A stretch of 35,389 bases of DNA from JADKIH01 sp031367345 (GTDB lineage Bacteria > Bacteroidota > Bacteroidia > AKYH767-A > 2013-40CM-41-45), in contig JANLPR010000023.1 in NCBI GenBank assembly GCA_031367345.1, positions 1-35,389 of the forward strand, read 5' to 3'. Below the pieces are notes generated by a model. It saw only the letters and a program-made list of their open reading frames with translations, was not told the DNA's origin and made no database searches. Position 1 is the first letter of the stretch; the number at the start of each line of letters is the position of its first letter. Below, in pieces: positions 1-8,177 of the stretch. Both the position numbers and the translations under genes were made by a program.

Positions 1-1
1 T

Positions 2-3000
2 CCTTCCGACTTCATAGAATTTTATGGAAAAAAGAATGATGGAAGCTTCGATACAAAATTATATTCCGACTCGTTGAATCAACCTGCAATTGAATATAGC
101 CTCGTTAACGACACCGCAACTTATTTTTTAACATACGACCCAAACAACGCCGGGCTTCGTTATGCAAATGTAAATACCAATAACTATTCTTCGTTTACGC
201 CTTCCAACTACTTCACCAAGCAATCTTACGTTGGTGGTATTGACGTTCCAAACTCTAATTACCTTTTTGGTTATAACAGAGGAATGAACGATCAATCGAT
301 TGAATACACAACGGCTGAAGGGTGGGGCGCAGTATTTGGAAATTTTAGTGCAGGCAATTATCCTATTAATGTGCCGGTACCAACAGACAAACTTTATGGA
401 GCAGGACCGAATATAGAAATAGCAATGACAATTGGAGGCGTCAATAATCAGCCTCACAACTTAACAGTTTCTTATCCGGGTAATAATTATGTTGATACGG
501 TTTATTACGGACAAAATTTGCGAAGACTTTATTTTTCTCATCCCGCTTCAACATTTAGTGGAGCAGTAACCAACTTCGTTTTCAGTACTGCTACTCCGGT
601 TCCTAACTCTGACTACAGTATGTTGTATAGTTTGTATGTAAATTATCCGCACACGTACGACTTAGAAGGGAATACGAGCTTTAAATTATTTGTGAATGAT
701 CAAGGAGGACAGTCGATGACACGAGCCGACATCAGTAATTTCAATGGCGGGACAAATCCAATTTTGTATGATTTAACGAATTCAAAAAGAATATTAGTTA
801 CACAATCAGGCGCAAATTATCAAACGCTCATTGGCAATGATGGCAATTCAAAACCAAAAATGTGTGTGATCACAAATCAAAGCAATATTTTTTCCCCAAT
901 AGTATCAAAGATCAATTACGTTCAAAACAATCCGGGGTATTTTAATAACTACACTTCGTTTGCAACCGACTCTGCATTTTTAATTGTTACGAATAGAGCT
1001 CTTTGGAATCAAGCAAAACTTTACAAAGCACACAGAGACAGTACCGATAATAATCATGCACTTCTATTCGACATTAATGAATTGTACGATCAATTTGCCT
1101 ACGGAATTACTATGCATCCTTTGGCTATAAAAAACTTTTCACATTGGATCCTTGATACATGGACAGTTGCACCACCATCACACATGTTTATTATAGGAAA
1201 ATCTATTTCCGCGGCCGACTTCCGAATCAGTCCTTCGCAATATTCATTGTGTATGGTCGCTTCGTATGGAGTTCCTCCCTCTGATATGCTTTTTACTTCA
1301 GGAATAAATGGCTCTCAATGGGAACCAAAAATACCAATAGGAAGATTGAGTGCTACAAATGCAACCGATGTATTAAACTATTTGGACAAAGTAAAAGAGT
1401 ATGAAGATGCGCAACATGGGCCGCCTCAGCCTTGGATGAAAGAGATATTACATTTTGGAGGTGGCGATGATATTGCCCAGCAACAACAACTCAGTGGTTA
1501 TCTTGATGTGTTTAAAAGTTTGATGGAAGACAGTTCGTATGGAGGACGAGTTACAACTTATTTAAAATACAATACTAATCCAATTTTGATTAATCTATCT
1601 GATAGTCTTCAGGCGCAAATTGACAGTGGAGTTTCGGTGATGACCTTCTTTGGTCATGCCTCAGGAGCCGGATTTGATGCAAGTACAGACGAACCATCGG
1701 CTTATTCTAATCGTGGTCGCTACCCTATTATTGTAGCCAACTCTTGTTTTGCAGGAGATTTCCATACTTACGTAAAAAGTGTAAGTGAAAAATTTGTACT
1801 TGAACCACAAAAAGCAGCAATCGGATTTTTAGCCAGTGTAGGGCAAGGAATTCCTCCTTACTTGTTCGATTACTCCCGTGCATTTTTCGATCATGCATCG
1901 CATGATGGATATGGAATGACAGTTGGACAATTAATGCAAAAGACAATTCAAACCATTCAGCCATTTTCTGATGAGGCTCATAAAATTGTAAGTAATGAAA
2001 TGTCTTTCCAAGGTGATCCATCATTGCGCTTAAATTATTTTAACAAACCTGACTACACTGTTTCAGAATCAAGAATTAATTTTGCACCTACTACTGTAAC
2101 CACAGATTTAGATAGCTTTAATATTAAAATCTCCATTCGGAATATTGGAAAAGCAGTTCCGGATTCTTTCACCGTAAAAGTTACACGTACGTTTCCTGAT
2201 AATGTTGATTCAGTATATACTTTCAAACGTGGAAACGATTTCTATAACGACAACTTATCGTTCAACGTAAATACCGGCGGTGTTTATTCTGCCGGCCTCA
2301 ATAAATTAAAAGTTGAAGTAGACATTCCCGATTCTGTTACAGAGTATGACGATTACTTCAACAATGTAGCCTCAACTCAGTTCTTTATTTATTCCAAAGA
2401 CATCATCCCGGTTTACCCTCCTAAATTCGCAATCCATCCTTTTAATTCTGTTACACTCAAAGCAAATACATCAAACCCATTTGCAGCGAATACGGCTTAT
2501 CGATTTGAAATTGATACGATCGATTTGGATATAAAAGATGCAATACCGGGAATGCAGCCAAGTCCTTTGTTTAGATTTACAACAATCAGCGATAGCGGAG
2601 GTGTTATTTCATGGGCACCACAAAATTATACTTTGCAAGATAGTGCTGTTTATTTCTGGAGAGTCGCGAACGATTCAATTCAGTATGATCCTGTAAAATT
2701 TAAATGGCAGCAAAGTTCATTTCAATACATTAATGGAAAAACAGGATGGGCTCAGTCTAATTTTTATCAATTCAAAGAAGACTTGCTAACCAATATTACT
2801 TTCGATACGTTAGCCCGATCGTTTGATTATGTATTCAACAATTATTCGCTCAGAGTTTACACCGTTGGCTCCCCAACTGCTGCCAATTTCAGAGATGTTG
2901 GATATTACTTCAATAACTCTCCAAAAGAATACGATGGCTGTCAAACTACTCCTGCTGTTATGGTAGCAATACTCGATTCGATTTCATTAGAACCTTGGAT

Positions 3001-4819
3001 AACATGCGGTAATAATTTTAGTCAGGCCAACATTTTTGTAAGAGACACAACAGGACCTGCTTGTAACGAACCTGGAGTAAGAGGTTATGTACCCGGCTGC
3101 AACAGAACGAGACCTGAGAACTATTTTATTTTTCGTTACAACTCCCCAAGTCAAATGGCAGGGTTGCAAAATTTAATTAACTCTGTTCCAAATAAAGATT
3201 ACGTTTTAATGTATTCATGGTTCACCTCTCCTTATTCGAGTAACGATCCTGCTTTTTATTCAAGCCTTACATCACTTGGTTTTAATACAGGAAATCTAGG
3301 CGACAATACTCCATTTGCTTACTTTGTGCAAAAAGGAAATTTAGCAAGTCGTCTTGAATCGCATACCGGAAGCAGCACCGATACCGTAACGTTAAATGCG
3401 TTATTGAGCTCGCATTGGAATAGAGGAACAATAACGAGTACTACACTTGGGCCATCGAGCAACTGGCAAAGTTTGCATTGGAATCAACGTCCGTACGAAT
3501 CTCAACCTTATCAAGATTCTATTTCAGTAAGTATCTATGGGCAAAATGCAATGACAAATAATTGGGATTTATTGAAACAAGGAATTCAATATGCACCGGG
3601 AAAAGATACCACACTGAGTTGGATTTCTGCTTCGTCTTATCCATTTATCAGACTTGAAACGTACACCGAAGACGATTCAATTAAGACACCGGCACAAATG
3701 ATTTACTGGAGAGTTTATCATACTGAAGTTCCCGAGTGTGCTATTAATCCGAATTACCATTATCAATTGTATAATAATCCGTTGTATGAAGGCGACACTT
3801 TAAGAATGTCTATTGGCATTGAGAATTTAAGTAATATCTCAATGGATAGTTTAGATGTGAAATTTTACATCTATGATAAAAATCGTGCGCGAAGAGATCT
3901 TCTAGAATACAAATTAGACTCACTTCGATCAAACCAAGATTTAATTGCTAAAGTAGCAATCGACAGTACGCAAGGAATGTCAGGTTTAAATAGTTTATGG
4001 ATTGAAGCGAATCCTTATGGAATAAAACATCAAGCAGAAAAATATCATTTCAATAATTTAGCTGAAATAAAATTTAATGTACAGCGCGATAATATTAATC
4101 CGATTCTTGATGTTACTTTCGATGGTATCCATATCCTCAACGGTGACATTGTTAGTGGTAAACCACAAATAACAATTCAGTTGCATGATGAGAATAAATA
4201 CTTGGCATTGAATAGTACAGATAAATTTAATGTGTATTTGAAAGTTCCTGGTTCTTCTGTTAACCAACCATTATCGTTCACCGTTCCAATGAGTGGAGAT
4301 CAGTTACATTTTACACCTGCTATTTTGCCAAAAAATAGTTGTAAAATCAATTGGAATCCGGAACTACTTACCGATGGAATTTATACTTTAGAAGTTGAAG
4401 CTACCGATATGAGTAATAATGAATCGGGAAAATACAATTACAAGATTCAATTTGAAGTAATCAATAAATCGACAATTACAGAAGTATTAAATTATCCGAA
4501 TCCGTTTTCAACTTCTACGCGATTTGTATTTACATTAACCGGACATGAAACTCCGAATGAAATGAAGATTCAGATCATGACGGTTACGGGAAAGATTGTA
4601 CGAGAAATTATGTTGAATGAAATTGGCAATATTCACATAGGAAGAAATATAACAGAATATGCTTGGGATGGAAAAGATGAATACGGAGATCAACTAGCAA
4701 ATGGCCTGTACCTATACAGAGTTATTACTCACATTAATGGTACCGATATTGAACATAGGGAAACAGAAGCCGATCAATACTTTAAAAAAGGTTGGGGCAA
4801 AATGTATCTGATGAGATAA
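2..4819 (+). CDS. C25 (gingipain-like) cysteine peptidase, PorU2-type T9SS sortase homologue, 5' partial
   Basis: Large secreted peptidase of the gingipain C25 family. The frame is open from base 2, and the residues before the first possible start (TTG at 74) read as normal C25 propeptide-like sequence (SDFIEFYGKKNDG), so the true start is upstream of the window. The catalytic pair is visible: His in FFGHASGAGFD (codon 1655) and Cys in VANSCFAGDF (codon 1745). After the peptidase come CARDB-like beta domains (from about base 2050 and base 3730) and a C-terminal FlgD/T9SS-like module that starts YPNPF (about 4493) and contains WDGKDEYGDQLANGLY. Size and layout fit the Bacteroidota proteins annotated as PorU2, which are longer than PorU itself (about 1,150 residues in Porphyromonas). 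Family assignment is strong. A sortase role, removing the sorting domain of T9SS cargo at the cell surface, is inference; an ordinary exported protease is the alternative. Confidence 0.85.
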   Translation, partial: PSDFIEFYGKKNDGSFDTKLYSDSLNQPAIEYSLVNDTATYFLTYDPNNAGLRYANVNTNNYSSFTPSNYFTKQSYVGGIDVPNSNYLFGYNRGMNDQSIEYTTAEGWGAVFGNFSAGNYPINVPVPTDKLYGAGPNIEIAMTIGGVNNQPHNLTVSYPGNNYVDTVYYGQNLRRLYFSHPASTFSGAVTNFVFSTATPVPNSDYSMLYSLYVNYPHTYDLEGNTSFKLFVNDQGGQSMTRADISNFNGGTNPILYDLTNSKRILVTQSGANYQTLIGNDGNSKPKMCVITNQSNIFSPIVSKINYVQNNPGYFNNYTSFATDSAFLIVTNRALWNQAKLYKAHRDSTDNNHALLFDINELYDQFAYGITMHPLAIKNFSHWILDTWTVAPPSHMFIIGKSISAADFRISPSQYSLCMVASYGVPPSDMLFTSGINGSQWEPKIPIGRLSATNATDVLNYLDKVKEYEDAQHGPPQPWMKEILHFGGGDDIAQQQQLSGYLDVFKSLMEDSSYGGRVTTYLKYNTNPILINLSDSLQAQIDSGVSVMTFFGHASGAGFDASTDEPSAYSNRGRYPIIVANSCFAGDFHTYVKSVSEKFVLEPQKAAIGFLASVGQGIPPYLFDYSRAFFDHASHDGYGMTVGQLMQKTIQTIQPFSDEAHKIVSNEMSFQGDPSLRLNYFNKPDYTVSESRINFAPTTVTTDLDSFNIKISIRNIGKAVPDSFTVKVTRTFPDNVDSVYTFKRGNDFYNDNLSFNVNTGGVYSAGLNKLKVEVDIPDSVTEYDDYFNNVASTQFFIYSKDIIPVYPPKFAIHPFNSVTLKANTSNPFAANTAYRFEIDTIDLDIKDAIPGMQPSPLFRFTTISDSGGVISWAPQNYTLQDSAVYFWRVANDSIQYDPVKFKWQQSSFQYINGKTGWAQSNFYQFKEDLLTNITFDTLARSFDYVFNNYSLRVYTVGSPTAANFRDVGYYFNNSPKEYDGCQTTPAVMVAILDSISLEPWITCGNNFSQANIFVRDTTGPACNEPGVRGYVPGCNRTRPENYFIFRYNSPSQMAGLQNLINSVPNKDYVLMYSWFTSPYSSNDPAFYSSLTSLGFNTGNLGDNTPFAYFVQKGNLASRLESHTGSSTDTVTLNALLSSHWNRGTITSTTLGPSSNWQSLHWNQRPYESQPYQDSISVSIYGQNAMTNNWDLLKQGIQYAPGKDTTLSWISASSYPFIRLETYTEDDSIKTPAQMIYWRVYHTEVPECAINPNYHYQLYNNPLYEGDTLRMSIGIENLSNISMDSLDVKFYIYDKNRARRDLLEYKLDSLRSNQDLIAKVAIDSTQGMSGLNSLWIEANPYGIKHQAEKYHFNNLAEIKFNVQRDNINPILDVTFDGIHILNGDIVSGKPQITIQLHDENKYLALNSTDKFNVYLKVPGSSVNQPLSFTVPMSGDQLHFTPAILPKNSCKINWNPELLTDGIYTLEVEATDMSNNESGKYNYKIQFEVINKSTITEVLNYPNPFSTSTRFVFTLTGHETPNEMKIQIMTVTGKIVREIMLNEIGNIHIGRNITEYAWDGKDEYGDQLANGLYLYRVITHINGTDIEHRETEADQYFKKGWGKMYLMR

Positions 4820-4828
4820 ATCACCATC

Positions 4829-4867
4829 AAAAAAAAATGGCTGTCACAATTGGCAGCCATTTTTTTT
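4829..4867. terminator. bidirectional hairpin terminator between the C25 peptidase and yebC
   Basis: Perfect arms AATGGCTG (4836-4843) and CAGCCATT (4854-4861) around a 10-base loop, flanked by an A run on the left and a T run on the right. It can act as an intrinsic terminator in both directions and lies in the short gap between two converging genes. Confidence 0.85.
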
Positions 4868-4879
4868 GTTTTATATTTT

Positions 4880-5590
4880 TTATTTCAGATTGTGATAAAC
4901 TGCCTGAACGTCGTCATCTTCTTCAAACTTATCGATCAGCGCAAGAATCTCGTCGGTTTGCGTTTCATCGAGCTCCACAAAAGTAGTTGGTAAACGTTCT
5001 AGTGCCGATTTTTTTAATGTGATTTGTTTATCATGCAGAGCCTTCGACATTTTCCCGAAATCTTCGAATGCAGTATAGATCACAATTTCGTCTTCATCTA
5101 TTTCAATACTCTCCAATCCAAAATCGATGTATTCCAATTCTAACTCATCTATATTGAGCGACGGATTTTTTTCTATTCTAAAAACACCTTTCCGTTGAAA
5201 CATAAAATCGAGCGACCCGGTTTTTCCTAACGCACCATTGCCTCTATTAAAATACATTCTCACATTGGCAACAGTACGAGTTGTATTATCGGTAGCAGTT
5301 TCTACAACAATAGCCACACCATGCGGACCATAACCTTCATAAATTGCTTCATCGAAATTTCCTAAGTCTTTTGAAGAAGCTCTTTTAATGGCGCCTTCAA
5401 TTCTATCCTTAGGCATGTTTAGCGCCTTCGCATTGGTAACAGCAGCACGCAAGCGAGAATTAGACCCTTGATCTGGCCCTCCATCTCTTACTGCTATTGC
5501 AATTTCACGGCCGATCTTTGTGAAAGCCTTGGCCATTTTATCGTAACGCGCAAACATTTTATGTTTACGCTTCTCAAACGCACGTCCCAT
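4880..5590 (-). CDS. yebC: YebC/PmpR/TACO1 family protein
   Basis: 236 residues, the usual family length. The N-terminal family signature is present in a Bacteroidota form (MGRAFEKRKHKMFARYDKM, then IGREIAIAVRDGGPD and NMPKDRIEGAIKRA), followed by YEGYGPHGVA and the typical domain 2/3 text. The family was named as transcriptional regulators (PmpR). Recent work assigns bacterial YebC and mitochondrial TACO1 to translation, relieving ribosomes stalled at proline-rich stretches. No other gene is on this transcript. A good Bacteroidota promoter lies just upstream and a shared terminator just downstream. The ATG at 5590 is chosen because the signature begins there. Confidence 0.95.
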   Translation of the reverse strand: MGRAFEKRKHKMFARYDKMAKAFTKIGREIAIAVRDGGPDQGSNSRLRAAVTNAKALNMPKDRIEGAIKRASSKDLGNFDEAIYEGYGPHGVAIVVETATDNTTRTVANVRMYFNRGNGALGKTGSLDFMFQRKGVFRIEKNPSLNIDELELEYIDFGLESIEIDEDEIVIYTAFEDFGKMSKALHDKQITLKKSALERLPTTFVELDETQTDEILALIDKFEEDDDVQAVYHNLK

Positions 5591-5610
5591 ATTCTTTGAT
5601 TTTTGGACTG

Positions 5611-5641
5611 CAAACGTAAGCGTTTACGAATGAAAAATCAA
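5611..5641 (-). promoter_or_regulatory. Bacteroidota-type promoter of yebC
   Basis: On the minus strand a TTG (-33 element, bases 5639-5641) is followed after 20 bases by TACGTTTG (-7 element, 5611-5618), an exact match to TAnnTTTG. This predicts transcription starting about 15 bases before the ATG at 5590. Between the boxes lies an imperfect palindrome (CGTAAGCGTTTACG). Confidence 0.7.
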
Positions 5642-5746
5642 GATAAAAAATGGGGAAAAGAAGAGAAGATTACAAGATGAATTTACATAATCTTGCTAAC
5701 ATTAATGCATGGAGGTTCATGCCATAGAAAAAATTCGACTATAATA

Positions 5747-5762
5747 AGTCGTTCCTCAAAAA
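5747..5762 (+). repeat. left terminal inverted repeat of the IS remnant
   Basis: AGTCGTTCCTCAAAAA matches the reverse complement of 6495-6510 at 13 of 16 positions, with the outer AGTC and the inner CTCAAAAA conserved. Confidence 0.6.
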
Positions 5763-5862
5763 GTCTTGAAACGCACGTCTATCAACAGTTTTGACATTGT
5801 AAGGTTGATATAAATTTGCAAAAAAAGGATGGAATCATTAATTTTTCTTGCAGATTTACTTC

Positions 5863-6006
5863 ATGCTTCCAAAAGAAAAATCTACCACTCAATTGGGCTT
5901 TTATAGCACATTTGAAGAACAGTTAAATCACGGGCATCCACTCTATAAGTTAAGCAAACAGATTCACTGGAGAGTGTTTGATGAGGCCTTTAAAAAAATA
6001 GTATAG
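5863..6006 (+). pseudogene. IS5-like transposase, N-terminal fragment
   Basis: 47 codons from an ATG to a TAG: MLPKEKSTTQLGF at the start, then HPLYKLSKQIHW and VFDEAFKK. This is the typical start of IS5-family transposases, where a leading 'HPLY.L...IDW..FE..F' stretch is common. Just after the stop, in another frame, SQGRPVIHLMV (about 6009-6040) continues the family pattern 'GRP..PIRLMV', so the gene was longer and has been broken by a frameshift and deletion. Confidence 0.75.
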
Positions 6007-6252
6007 CCCGAGTCAAGGCCGACCGGTAATCCATTTGATGGTTTCTCTTTTGACTCACCTCCACGGCAGAATCTTTGTGCATAAGCCTAGTGCATAAGGG
6101 GATTCCGCCGCACACGGCACTTCCGGTTTGATCGTTGAATGTATATTAGATTAGTAAAATAAATTATGCAGATTGATTCCAGAAACATTCACAGGCACTT
6201 TTAATCCTGAATAATCACCTGCTGCAACGGACTTCCATAAAAAAGAAAACGA

Positions 6253-6501
6253 CATAAACATAGAGCAGCCATAGAACCGGTGATCGGTCACCTGAAACAT
6301 GATTATCGAATGATAAGAAATTACCTAAAAGGAGCGACCGGCGATGCAATAAATGTAATGATGGCAGCAGCTGCGATGAACTTTAAACGGATAATGAACA
6401 AATGGACGCAGCAACTTATTATTTATTTTAAAAATATATTAAAGATGATCGACCACGCTTACCACTTATTTTTATTACAGTGCTATAGAATGGTTTTTTG
6501 A
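6253..6501 (+). pseudogene. IS5-like transposase, C-terminal fragment
   Basis: The frame reads HKHRAAIEPVIGHLKHDYRM followed by NYLKGATGDAIN and FKRIMNK, the well-known end of IS5-type DDE transposases. The Glu in AAIEPVIGHLK is the third catalytic acid. The preceding part with the two Asp residues is missing (bases about 6050-6250 have no recognisable transposase sequence). There is no plausible start, so this is a remnant, not a small gene. A short unrelated tail extends to the stop at 6501. Confidence 0.8.
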
Positions 6502-6510
6502 GAATTGACT
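6495..6510 (-). repeat. right terminal inverted repeat of the IS remnant
   Basis: On the minus strand it reads AGTCAATTCTCAAAAA, pairing with the left end at 5747-5762. Its two outermost bases form part of the stop codon of the adjacent toxin gene. Confidence 0.6.
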
Positions 6511-6853
6511 ATTTAAAATTATTCATTATTCTTTTTTCGTCTTCATTTTCTTTGTCATTTTTGTGATACAATTCAATGAAGGTAATTTTTTGTTCGTCAG
6601 GAAAGTGAGCATAAATCAATCTCAATCCTGAATTTACTCCTCTTCCTTTTAATGCCTTGCAAGCAATTTTCTTAACCTTGATGATACACGTTTCTAAACC
6701 CAAATTATCAATACGAAAACTAAAAGGTGGTCGTTCATCGGGTGTAACTTCCAACACTTGTTTAACCACGTCTAAATCGTCATTTAGCGTTCTGTATTTT
6801 TTTAAAAGGTTCTTCAGATCCTTTTTAAATTCGGTTAATTCGTCAAAGGTCAT
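6509..6853 (-). CDS. RelE/ParE-superfamily toxin of a type II toxin-antitoxin pair
   Basis: 114 residues with the RelE-like sequence pattern: a helical N-terminus (FDELTEFKKDLKNLLKKYRT), then KKIACKALKGRGVNSGLRLIYAHF and ITFIELYHKNDKENEDEKRI. These match the core strands and basic residues of RelE-fold ribosome-dependent mRNA interferases. I infer that it cleaves mRNA on the ribosome; the exact catalytic residues cannot be fixed by eye. Its ATG overlaps the stop of the upstream antitoxin gene in an ATGA arrangement (6850-6853), so the two are translationally coupled. The stop codon TAG (6511-6509) uses the end bases of the neighbouring IS remnant, so the C-terminus may differ from the ancestral one by a few residues. 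Confidence 0.8.
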   Translation of the reverse strand: MTFDELTEFKKDLKNLLKKYRTLNDDLDVVKQVLEVTPDERPPFSFRIDNLGLETCIIKVKKIACKALKGRGVNSGLRLIYAHFPDEQKITFIELYHKNDKENEDEKRIMNNFK

Positions 6854-7653
6854 TGTGCTTCAATTTCATCTCCATAGTTCCTTACAGAGAAAGGAGCATC
6901 TCTATAAAAAGCTAATTCATAATTTATTTCTGCTCCTTCTTTTGAAGCAAGCCAAGGCATATCCTTATGAGAATAGTTGCTGATTGCAGCAGCAGACCAA
7001 TCACTCATTTGTTCAATAACCCTGTCAATGATTTCTTTTTCACTTGCCATTAATTTAGTTAAATCGGCTTTCATTAAAGGCAAATAACGAGTTTGAGGAT
7101 AACCATGATATTCGGATTTTACTCTTTGCAGCTGACCTTTTTCAATCATTTGACCAATTATAGTATCTAATTTTTGCGGAACTGGTCCAAAAGGCAATTT
7201 GCGATATTTAGCACCTGTCAGATGTTCCTCATACAATTCATAATAATTGAAGTCAGAGAAATATAGCAACTTATAAAGCACCGTTTCGCCAACATTTGGC
7301 TTACCTGCACAGCGTTCAAGAATATACAATAAGACATTTTTGAACTTGCTGATTTGTAGTGTTGGCACAGAAATTCGTTCTTCTTCTTTCTTCGCCTTTT
7401 TTTCTTCTTTTACATCAACATCTTGACTTGCAGAAAAATCCTTAGACATAAAATCGTCCAACGAAAACTCCAAAACCAATGACAGTTTTTGCAGTTCAAG
7501 AATATCAACACTTCTATTTCCCAACTCAATTTGAGCCAAAGACGGTCGGGAAATTTTGACACTTTTAGCCAAATCTTCCTGAGACAACCCTTTCATTTTA
7601 CGAAGTTCGGTTATCCTCTTACCTATTTGCTTTTGTGACAATTTTATGTTCAT
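6850..7653 (-). CDS. XRE-type HTH + Panacea (DUF4065/SocA-like) antitoxin
   Basis: 267 residues in two parts. Residues about 8-64 are a Cro/CI helix-turn-helix (LSQEDLAKSVKISRPSLAQIE). After a charged linker (about 70-94, KKAKKEEE), residues about 100-250 form a Panacea domain (VLYKLLYFSDFNYYELY, YRKLPFGPVP, ISNYSHKDMPW). The Panacea domain is known as a promiscuous antitoxin fold able to neutralise unrelated toxins, often with a DNA-binding domain attached. Here it precedes a RelE-like toxin with a 4-base overlap, which fits an autoregulated antitoxin. The HTH presumably binds the repeated sites just upstream (7663-7735). Start chosen at the ATG at 7653 because it gives the full HTH and lies just after a promoter. 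Confidence 0.88.
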   Translation of the reverse strand: MNIKLSQKQIGKRITELRKMKGLSQEDLAKSVKISRPSLAQIELGNRSVDILELQKLSLVLEFSLDDFMSKDFSASQDVDVKEEKKAKKEEERISVPTLQISKFKNVLLYILERCAGKPNVGETVLYKLLYFSDFNYYELYEEHLTGAKYRKLPFGPVPQKLDTIIGQMIEKGQLQRVKSEYHGYPQTRYLPLMKADLTKLMASEKEIIDRVIEQMSDWSAAAISNYSHKDMPWLASKEGAEINYELAFYRDAPFSVRNYGDEIEAQ

Positions 7654-7662
7654 ATCATTTTA

Positions 7663-7735
7663 TGTTTCGCTGTTTAACGGAACAAAGATAAGTACTGTTT
7701 CAATATAAAACAAATACATGTTTCAAATTAGAACA
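7663..7735 (-). promoter_or_regulatory. toxin-antitoxin promoter overlapped by three operator-like repeats
   Basis: Minus-strand promoter: TTG at 7711-7713, 20 bases, TATCTTTG at 7683-7690 (exact TAnnTTTG). Three copies of TGTTTC occur on the plus strand at 7663, 7696 and 7719, each facing a downstream AACA/AAACA half (7679-7684, 7708-7712, 7731-7735), giving imperfect palindromes of 17-22 bases. One covers the -7/start region, one sits between the boxes and one lies just upstream. This is the expected layout for repression by the XRE antitoxin. Binding is inferred. Confidence 0.6.
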
Positions 7736-7745
7736 TTCATTATAT

Positions 7746-8072
7746 TTGCCAAATACTAATCCGACTGGCTTACTTGATATTTGGGTTGCCAAACTGGATA
7801 GTGACATTGCTCTTAGCACAAGCAATCTATCTAATTCAAATGAAGTACTTGTATATCCTAACCCTTTTAAAAATGATATCGGAATTAAAGGTGATGGGAG
7901 TAATACTAATGTTTTTATTAATGACATAAATGGGCGAGCAGTTTTCAGCAAATTTTATCAAGAGAAAGGAGGTTTTTTAAAAATCACAACCGAACAATTA
8001 CCTTCAGGTTTTTACATTCTTAAAATAGTAAGTGATATCAGTATTTATACTTTCAAAATTCTAAAGCAATGA
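7746..8072 (+). pseudogene. 3' fragment of a T9SS-exported protein (sorting domain only)
   Basis: About 108 codons containing the end of a repeat unit (GLLDIWVAKLDSDI) and a complete type A T9SS sorting domain (EVLVYPNPFKNDI ... LPSGFYILKIV ... FKILKQ). There is no signal peptide, and the only start is a TTG. Upstream sequence is the toxin-antitoxin promoter region, and an in-frame stop lies at about 7689. It is the tail of a gene whose front was removed, probably when the adjacent island (IS remnant plus toxin-antitoxin) arrived or by deletion. It is related to the intact T9SS cargo genes that follow. Confidence 0.7.
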
Positions 8073-8124
8073 AAAAAGGCAGAATAAATTTTGAAAATTA
8101 AGCAAAGAAATTCACACCTTCGAG

Positions 8125-8147
8125 ATATCAAGTCTCAACCTTGATAT
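8125..8147. terminator. hairpin between T9SS genes
   Basis: Perfect 8-base arms ATATCAAG / CTTGATAT with a 7-base loop, followed by an AT-rich stretch without a long T run. It could end transcription from the 7746-8072 remnant or stabilise an mRNA end; terminator strength is uncertain. Confidence 0.4.
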
Positions 8148-8177
8148 ATTTTATATTATGTTTTAAATTTTAAACAA

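Larger units (their letters stand above)
5747..6510 (+). mobile_element. decayed IS5-like insertion sequence (internal deletion)
   Basis: About 760 bases bounded by degenerate inverted repeats (5747-5762 and 6495-6510). It contains an N-terminal and a C-terminal piece of one DDE transposase with the middle deleted and several stops. A complete element of this kind would be roughly twice as long, so it cannot transpose by itself. I could not identify a clear target-site duplication. The right end touches the 3' end of the RelE-like toxin gene. The stretch between yebC and the toxin holds nothing else I can recognise. Confidence 0.75.

Noticed and set aside
1728..2024. Minus-strand 98-residue frame within the C25 peptidase
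   Set aside because: Shadow of the catalytic region of the plus-strand gene, with no recognisable domain.
4792..4986. Plus-strand 64-residue frame crossing the terminator into yebC
   Set aside because: It crosses the hairpin terminator and is antisense to yebC; the composition is not protein-like.
5590..5746. Possible missing front half of the T9SS gene broken at 7746
   Set aside because: No signal peptide or repeat-unit coding was found on the far side of the island, so an insertion that split one gene in two is not supported; the 5' part is simply gone.
6280..6501. 73-residue protein starting with GTG
   Set aside because: The frame continues upstream as transposase sequence (HKHRAAIEP), so it is an IS5-like C-terminal fragment and not a gene of its own.
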